Shown here: positions 56,941-64,000 of the stretch, one piece after another
Numbering within the stretch: the first letter of the stretch is position 1
How the letters are laid out: each line of letters starts with the position of its first letter
NCBI RefSeq assembly: GCF_000003815.2
Contig: NC_049997.1
Coordinates: forward strand, 12,016,459 to 12,080,458
DNA: 64,000 bases
Direction: 5' to 3'
Source of the DNA: Branchiostoma floridae
Lineage: Eukaryota; Chordata; Leptocardii; Amphioxiformes; Branchiostomatidae
Notes under the pieces: generated by a model
The model's input: only the letters and a program-made list of their open reading frames with translations
Told to the model about the DNA's origin: nothing
Database searches by the model: none
Translations under genes and position numbers: made by a program

Positions 56941-56949
56941 CTCGGGTCC

Positions 56950-59900
56950 CCTTGCAGTAAGTCTACACACGTATGACATAATCCTGCTGACCTAAAGTAA
57001 GCCCCCCCATGTTATCCTGCTGAACCCACTTAATGGCTCTTAAGGGGAAGTATTCAAACTGATAACGGCATATCTTATCATGGTCAAACAAAAACCTCCG
57101 ATAACGCAAGCTCCCACTAAACATGCACCGAAAACCCCGAGATCGAGTATTTGGGCTTTGCATCCTGGCAAAGACTTTTGATGGTTTAGAGTTGTCTTGT
57201 GTGGGCTTGGCCTGACACGTAGATTGCACTGTTGTGTGTTGGCACGCGTTAAACGATGAGTTTGTCTTCCCAACAACAATGGGCGAGCAAACGTGTCCAT
57301 AGGTCAAGCGTTCCTAATTGCACGATGAAAGGCGCCGCCGGAACCGCGGCGAAGCGACCCTGCAATTCCGTACGTACGTCGATACGTGTCAACGTGAACA
57401 AATGGAGGCAACCTTTGGTATTTACCCTTTGGCTGACGGTGTAGGTGTGTTGCACCATGTTTACTGTTCTGTCTTGAGAGTGAGTTGGGAAAACACCAAT
57501 TTCCTTGTTTGCACATGACCCTCAAGATTCACCTCCAGAAGACTCTTGACTCAAGTTATGAAGAGTTTCTATCAAGTGACTTTAAATACTTGAACAGCAA
57601 TACATACCGTGTATTGCTAACAGTTATTGCTGCAGTGTAGCTTTAGCATAATCATTGAGGAACTCATACACCAGCATTCATTGACCAGGAGGTTAGGATG
57701 GTACGCCCTTTTAACACACAAAATCACAGCATAAAGTTAAGATTTATCACAGGAAAGCAATACGTTTGGTAAATCCTAAGGCAATTCCCGTTTGTTTACG
57801 TGACGTCCGTTCCACTTGTCCTTGATCAATGATTAGGAACATTTGATACGAGTAAACAACAAAATTACTCCTGAGCCAACAATTGTGACACCTACTTCAT
57901 TGAACCTTCTGATTTGCTGTTTCCTTCTTGACAGCTGTCAATACAACATCCTCGAACACTCTCTGTGTTTGCCACCGTCGTGTAAGGGTGAAGTGGCAGG
58001 TAATGCCTTTATCACTAAGCTGAAGCCCAGAAACAGACTTATCATCTATATAATGCAAGACATCAAAACAACATTTTCTGCCTCCACCCATCCTGTCATT
58101 TATTCCTTCAATTAATCTTTCACTTATTGACTTTCCTTGTTTCTCTTTCATCTAATTCATTCATTCATTCATCCATTCAGTCAGCCCACCTTTCATTTAT
58201 GCATTCATTCAAATAAATGATAACATTCTGGATGGTACAGACAAAACTGTCCAAGAAGATAATACAGATGTGAAGTCTAGATAGAATTCTCAAAGTTTGT
58301 GTCAATGGGAAAAATTATCTAAGGACCGTTAACCACCATAAGTAGTCACATGGGCCAAGTGGTCTTGATCTAGAGGTGAACACTTGAATGTACAGGTTTG
58401 ACAGAACAAATACTAGTATTTTCCATGACGTCTCAATGACTGCGTCAGAAGTCACGGGACATAGGTAAGGGTTAACGGCCGCAGGGTCGCGTTGAAGTGC
58501 ATCCGAACAACAAAGACAACCCGAATGACGTTGAAGGTCATAACTGTGTATAGTTCCTTCTCTGAACCTTTACAACGACTGTTTGAGGTACTCAAAAATT
58601 GTATTGTTATTATGGTACCAACTGAGCCCTTGGAAAGATACATGTAGTGCATTTAGTTTATCTGACCAATTCTATCAATCCTCATCAAATTGAATGTACA
58701 TGTAAATGTAGCAAGTCCTTAGCTGCTGACTCTTGTGACTTGGACAATACTAGTTTGAGATAACACACTTACCCTTGTTGCCTTTGGACTATTAAAATTT
58801 TCTCTTCCTCCTCTTTTTGCATAGTAATTCATAGTTAGGATAAACCTGTTTTTCAACTCGATTTCTTTTGCATTTCAATTCACAGCTAGGATATAATAAC
58901 TCACACCAACAATATTTCTCCAGTGTCACTGATGAAAAACAGCGGATGCTATTTGAAACGTCTGACCATTTCCAAAATCATATCCAGTTGCTTGAACTGC
59001 TTTTTGACACACTATAATATCAGGGTTGAACCTCCTTGATCCATGTAACAATCCAATCCCCCGGTAAGTACACATCCACACCCTACGCCACAACACGCCC
59101 TTGTAGTTCATGTCACACGAAACAAAGCATTCCTGATTCTTATTTACACCAATGTTAACCCAACAGTCTGAGTGCTGTCTGTGTGTGTTATGGACCAGGG
59201 CCAACATTTTAAACTCCGGACGATGCCTAACATTCGAGAGTGTACATGTATTTTTCTGTGGGGTGTAGGGAACTTAGTCTACCATATTCACTGTTAGACA
59301 TAGTCGCTCAAATCAATGCAATATTGAAAAAAGAAAAGTTGACAACTGTTGATGTGTTATCTGTGCAGCGTAATTGGTTGCTTTGATTCTACAAAGTGTA
59401 TTATTTGATATCCATCATCATTAAGTGTTATTGTCAACTTCTAAGTCAAATGAGAAATCGTCCAAAAGTCACAATAGAACATTTGATCGTGTTGCTGTCA
59501 GCAGACTTTGGTTTGCCAGGCGCCCCTTGAAAAGAAACAATCTGATGAACTCATTCCCAACAAGAACAAGTTAATTTACCATTAATCGTTGTCTACCCTC
59601 CTGATTTTATCATTACATATTGCCAGCCATCCAATATTTACCATGAAAAATTGCCAAGATCCCTCCATGCAGACCCTCAAATATTCGACTAGCACCACCC
59701 ACAAATCACAACTTCTGATCGGAAGAATTTTCATTGCAAGCAGTTCAATAGCTTCCATTATTTTAATTGCTGAGTCTTACTATATAATCAGAGATGTTTG
59801 GGCAGGGACTCGTCAATCAAAAGTCATGTCGTAAATACCGTCGTTCCCTGGCAAGGGAATTCCAAACATAGCACCACTCAAAGTCAAACCTGGATCAGGT

Positions 59901-60060
59901 TCTGAACACCTCACTAACAACATTACATGGCTCGAAACTGGATTGTTCTACTTGTATATTGAACGACTGTTCTGTATAACACACAGTGCCGGCTAACTAG
60001 CTCACACTGAACATCCCATTCAAACCATCCATAGTGAAGTCTTGAAGCTGTCTAATGAAG
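56950..60060. other. No gene supported
   Basis: Includes a CpG-richer patch at about 57230-57440 (with TACGTACGTCGATACGTG near 57370) and a (CATT)n tract at 58156-58195. Frames on both strands at 56963-57525 overlap and have no known domain. Confidence 0.35.
58925..59010. repeat. Dispersed-repeat phrase, GAAACGTCTGA...ATCCAGTTGCTTG
   Basis: CTGATGAAAAACAGCGGATG, then GAAACGTCTGACC and ATATCCAGTTGCTTGAAC. The GATGAA...GAAACGTC phrase is one I associate with abundant amphioxus repeats. Related segments lie at 40265 and 47631. Confidence 0.45.
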
Positions 60061-60068
60061 ACCACCGG

Positions 60069-60300
60069 TGCAATGGCCATGTGGGTAGAGTGTTCGCCTT
60101 GCATTCGGTAGGTCGTGAGTTTCATCCCAGCCGAGTCATACCAAAGACATTAAAAATTTACTTTCTCTGCATAGCACTCAGCACTAATGAGGAAGAGTAT
60201 GGTTGTTAAACACGCATCACTACCAGCGGACCAGCCCCCTGCTGTAGTGGCACAAATGTGTGGCCCAAGGGCTACAGAAATAGAGATGGGCACCACCCCT
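60069..60300 (+). mobile_element. tRNA-derived SINE, near full length
   Basis: A tRNA-like head (ATGGCCATGTGGGTAGAGTG, then GGTCGTGAGTTTCATCCCAG) is followed by a body ending GGCCCAAGGGCTACAGAAAT and AGATGGGCACCACCCC. I recognise this arrangement from amphioxus genomic sequence. Box B is degenerate. Confidence 0.65.
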
Positions 60301-60689
60301 AAACATCTGCACAGATGTACAGGCAACTTAATGAAGATGCACTTTCCACATTTAATGACAATAGGTTACATTTCATCACAACAGGTTAACCTTCATCGAT
60401 GCACCCAAGATTTAAACATGACAATCACATTCTTGCTTATTCATGTCTGATTCCTGACAGAACTGCATTTTCTCTACAACATGTAATTTCAACATAGAAG
60501 TGAAACACAATGACAGAGAAAATCGTGAAAATGATGCAGGTGTTAGCTTCATGTACAGAGTTCTACCAGGCTTGGTAACAAGTGCATGACTGTGTAAACT
60601 TGGACTACGTCGTACAGTAAATGTTGTGATGTTGATCTGGGACCGTGGGAACATTGCACAACACATGTTTTGCTCTTGAAAACTTCTGA

Positions 60690-60935
60690 ATGGACATCGT
60701 ATTTGGGTTCAATTCTTGGCATTCCTGGTTAAATGTTGCATCCCTGGGAAAGCACTTTAAAATGTCTGCATCTTTCCGCACTCAACCCAGGTGTACAAAT
60801 AGGTACCTGACTTCAGTTGGGGAGGTAAAAGGCGATGGAAGGATAGGGATGGGATCACTTCGAATACCGTGCCCCAGACACAGTGGATAACAACCCACTG
60901 CCTTTACGGCCTCAAACAAGCTATGATGAGACTAC
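60690..60935 (+). mobile_element. SINE, CAGGTGTACAAATAGGTACC type
   Basis: Box-B-like GGGTTCAATTCTTGG, then GGGAAAGCACTTTA, ACCCAGGTGTACAAATAGGT, TCAGTTGGGGAGGTAAAAGG and AACAACCCACTGCC in order. The same blocks appear in fragments at 23300 and 56453. Confidence 0.65.
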
Positions 60936-60939
60936 CCAA

Positions 60940-61530
60940 GGATGTTATATAACGTCCTTGAACTACCTTTAAGTTTAAATCTTTTTTTACCTGGTAAGTT
61001 ATGTTGTTTTCATGAATAAAGATTAATTAAGACGGATGGCAAAAAGATGGTGGGCAGTATATCACATTACATTTACGGCTTCACGAATCCCCAGTAACCG
61101 GTCTCTGTATGTGGGTTGGAATCCTTGTTCAAATCACGGATGTGGACATACAACAGATTTATCTATTTGCTTGATTTGACCAAAGTAAGGGTCAATATTA
61201 AGATGGGTGTTAAGTGCACCTGACTGTTAAGACCACTATCTGTGTTCTAATAAAATATAAGTCGGATCTAATTGTGTGCCACTGTAACCTGTTCAATCAA
61301 TCAAGCTTGAGGTAAATTGTGAGCAAACAAAAAGGTCCTTGATGTTAAAACTTCATGTAATCAACTTACATGAAAATTTCATCTGCACTCCATAAAATAC
61401 ATACCACTAGTACTCTTCTCAAGATATAAAGCACAGTAAAGAAGTGTAGTTCACAAAATATGATCCCATACACTCTTTTACATTATGTCACATTATTTAT
61501 TTGGTATAAAACATATCAGGAGCTTATTGT
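60940..61530. other. No gene seen
   Basis: AT-rich spacer. Confidence 0.4.
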
Positions 61531-61537
61531 TACACTG

Positions 61538-61669
61538 AAATACCCACTCCTCAAAACTATTTGCAGAATTAAACTGTATGTTATTGGCTCGTGTATTTAA
61601 CTAAAATACACACTCTTCAAAACTATGTGCAGAATTAAACTATACGTTATTGGCTGGCGTATCTACTGA
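61538..61669. repeat. 66-bp tandem duplication
   Basis: Copies starting at 61538 and 61604 share AAAACTAT, TGCAGAATTAAACT and GTTATTGGCT blocks at roughly 85-90% identity. Each unit carries an inverted CCAAT. Confidence 0.8.
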
Positions 61670-62470
61670 TCTATGTGTATATCCATTCCTTAATTCACAG
61701 TTGTGGATACCTAGCACAGGTGCGGCACTCGAAACCCGATGGCACTTGTACCGGATTACAGCACATACCACTCACCGACCTTAATGAAGTACACAGGAAG
61801 TGGCTGAAGTGTATTGTTTCCCCCTCCGCTGGTATGGAGGGGTCCACATGCCGCAGTATCACGGATACCGGATCATGCCAAATCATCTGGACTGTGGGGG
61901 TGGCAGGGTTTCTGTGACGGCATGAATAAATGTACTAAGGATGACTAATTGGCTGCAAACTTTGACCAAAGAAAGCGTGATTCGAACAATAAGTTTAACA
62001 CACAGCCAGGGTTTAAATCTTTTATGTCAAGAAAACTTCTGAAATTTGACTGGCCACCAACTTTAAAAAAACAAGAAGCGTGGATAACACTAATATCTAA
62101 CATAAGCTATAGGATATGTAGCTTACCATGAATATCCTTTTTAAAAGAATTTATCGGTGACTGAACAATACATTCATTATAGTTATGGCAATTCCAAACA
62201 CCTGTACATGTACTGTAAATTTATCTACTTTTGCAACAGTTTTATATGTATCTCCTATAAGAGGGAAAAAGAGACTTACGCAGTGTAGATATATTCATGG
62301 TGTCCTGAATTTACATTGGAGAGGTCATCACGAAGATGAAACAATTGTGACAGTTTGAAGATCGACCGTATGGTACTTAAAACTTTTGAGTGTCTCAAAA
62401 CAACTTCCTTCCTCAACACCAGGAACAGGTCTGCTCTTACGAGGGATTAAGTACAAGTGCTTCCTGGAAC
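61670..62470. other. No gene seen
   Basis: Spacer. The overlapping frames 61675-61917 (plus) and 61695-61886 (minus) are unrecognised. Confidence 0.35.
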
Positions 62471-62479
62471 TACATCTAC

Positions 62480-62760
62480 TACCTCCATGCAAAATGGAGG
62501 TATTGTTTGTGGTGTGTCTGTGCTTTTGGCTATTAGTGGCCAGTATAACTAATGGATAGATGGATTATGATGATTTTGATTTTTTGGTGGCAGACAGCTT
62601 TTTAATGTCAGGAAGTTTTGTAAACCTTAAGCACCTTTCCTTTGATATGATGAGGTCTTACAAGCCTTGTAGGTATTGCAATAAAAAGATGTTGTAGGTA
62701 TGCCAAAGCTGACCTTTGACCTACTGCTGACGGTACCCCTACTAACGTTATCCATCTAAA
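62480..62760. repeat. Dispersed repeat starting with a TACCTCCAT palindrome
   Basis: TACCTCCAT and ATGGAGGTA form an inverted pair (62480-62502), followed by GTGTGTCTGTGCTTTTGG and ATGGATAGATGGATTATGAT. The palindrome plus downstream phrase is a pattern I recall from amphioxus repeats. The right boundary is uncertain. Confidence 0.4.
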
Positions 62761-62769
62761 AGGTCACGT

Positions 62770-63280
62770 GTCCGGAGTGATAGGTTATCTGTTGGTATGC
62801 GCTTGACTTTACGGTCATGTTGGATTTTATAACGTTGTTGGCCAACTTTCAGGTCACATGACAGACAGAGTTTGCAATTCTTTCTGCAAGCAATGAGAAG
62901 TTTACAAAGGTTCTGGTGTAAGGCACCATTAATCGCAAGAAGTGTTCACCTCCATATTCGATTCTAATAGTCTCCAATATATGGTGCAGTTTTCCTTCCT
63001 ATTAAATGTATGAGTTTAAAGAAATTTGAAAAAGAATTCAGCCAACCCTCACAAATTGTTTGAGTGGACCAACCCACGTACCTGAGATAATACCGAAGGT
63101 AAATATTTGTTTATCTGGGGAGTTGCACCCAAACAATCTGCCCACCTACCTGACTATATATAGTACCTGCTCACAGAGACAGCTGCATGCCACTGTCTGA
63201 AGGAAGAGATAGACCATACGGAGTAGAAAAATATAAAAATACACTTTTTTATGTAGGGAAATGGAAAATTTGATATTAAA
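62770..63280. other. No gene seen
   Basis: Spacer without recognised features. Confidence 0.4.
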
Positions 63281-63284
63281 TAGA

Positions 63285-63419
63285 TGCAGTGAAACCTGTA
63301 CAAGTGACCACCTTCACATAAAGACAACTTGGCCAATGTGACCTCTTTTTGATAGTTTTTCCCATTGACACATAGTGACCACCTGTCCACAAAGACCAGA
63401 CTTTATTGGTGCCCTGAGT
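63285..63419. mobile_element. Partial MITE, CAGTGAAACCTGTACAAGTG end
   Basis: The left end TGCAGTGAAACCTGTACAAG and the following GACCACC, TGACCWC and CCCATTGA blocks match the 47524 element in order. No mirrored right end was found. Confidence 0.6.
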
Positions 63420-63429
63420 GGTATTCCGA

Positions 63430-64000
63430 TTTTGACTCAGTAATTGAAATTTCCATATTTTGTCATTGCTCTTTCCTAAATATAGAACTAATATACTTGT
63501 ACATAGTGTCATCAATGATGCAGAGTTACTGGTATGTTGTTGTCAACAATTTCTCATGAGGCTAAATCAACTGTTAGGGATCATCTACCTCACAACTAGT
63601 TTGTGACAAATTTATACATTCTGAGCGAATTTTTGTCAAGCAGCGGCATACTTAAAGAACAAACAAGAAGAGGCTACCAGTACATTTTAAGCCCTTCTTG
63701 GGAAAGGTCCTAAAAGACACCACTGTGCATCTAAAAGTCTGTAACAGGTTAAGCGACACCTAGCGGATACAAATGTAACTGCATGCGCTTTTTCATTTTA
63801 AACGAGGTCAACATAGACTCGATAGAGGGATCTGATTTGCTGTTCCTTTCTTGACTGGACCATAGACTGACATAAAAAAACTAGTCATTGGAGGGCAACA
63901 TCTCCAAAATCGACTGCAAATCAAAGCTGTCGCCCCAGTCCTAACTCGACAGTAAGGCAGCCCCCTGTTATACCTCACCTGTCTGGACATATACCGTAAA
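63430..64000. other. No gene seen; CTCF-like motif
   Basis: On the minus strand 63753-63766 reads CCGCTAGGTGTCGC, near the CTCF core (one mismatch). No other feature. Confidence 0.3.

Overview
The window reads as nuclear DNA of a eukaryote, most likely a cephalochordate (amphioxus, Branchiostoma). It has no dense ORFs, a moderately AT-rich background, tRNA-derived SINEs, and many short inverted-repeat (MITE-like) elements. I recognise several of these from memory as typical of amphioxus, so the genus is an inference. No complete protein-coding gene, rRNA, functional tRNA, CRISPR array or operon could be supported. The open frames are mostly short, overlapping, or lie inside repeats. Three short candidate exons or decayed coding fragments are listed at low confidence (about 4.9-5.2 kb minus, 13.2-13.4 kb minus, 37.4-37.6 kb plus). 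The window is best read as intergenic or long-intron DNA.

Layout. 0-7 kb: AT-rich spacer with islands richer in G+C and CpG (about 0.2-0.4, 1.4-1.8, 2.8-3.0, 3.6-4.0 kb), plus MITEs at 4.15 and 5.27 kb. 7-14 kb: an in-frame 57-bp tandem array (7.3 kb), an array of about 115-bp units with inverted CCAAT boxes and RFX-like half-sites (11.0-11.6 kb), degenerate repeats (12.2-12.7 kb) and a 32-bp minisatellite (13.6 kb). 17-24 kb: a tandemly duplicated tRNA-SINE (17.4 kb), an ISRE-like plus forkhead motif pair (20.1 kb), two CpG-rich islands (20.7-21.1 and 21.6-21.9 kb) and a near-perfect hairpin MITE (22.9 kb). 26-31 kb: a 237-bp MITE and a 1,540-bp Harbinger-like element. 31-45 kb: ultra-short CAAGGAG palindromes, a dense motif cluster at 34.8 kb, several MITEs, a 150-bp tandem array at 38.1-38.7 kb, a CArG/CRE/homeodomain island at 39.8-40.0 kb, a MITE hotspot at 42.7-43.5 kb and a CCAAT/octamer cluster at 43.7-43.9 kb. 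45-64 kb: more MITEs, a CTCF-like site, a second Harbinger-like element (51.8-53.4 kb) and SINEs at 56-61 kb.

How the parts fit. Most recognisable structure comes from non-autonomous DNA transposons. At least three kinds can be separated by target-site duplication (TSD) length: 3-bp TTA/TAA (Harbinger-like), 7-bp (CAAGGAG ends), and 8-9-bp (TAGCCTGG and TACTCTCC ends, plus one 8-bp hAT-like element). The CpG-richer islands with clustered transcription-factor motifs are the best candidates for cis-regulatory elements. That assignment is inference only, because conservation and chromatin data are absent.
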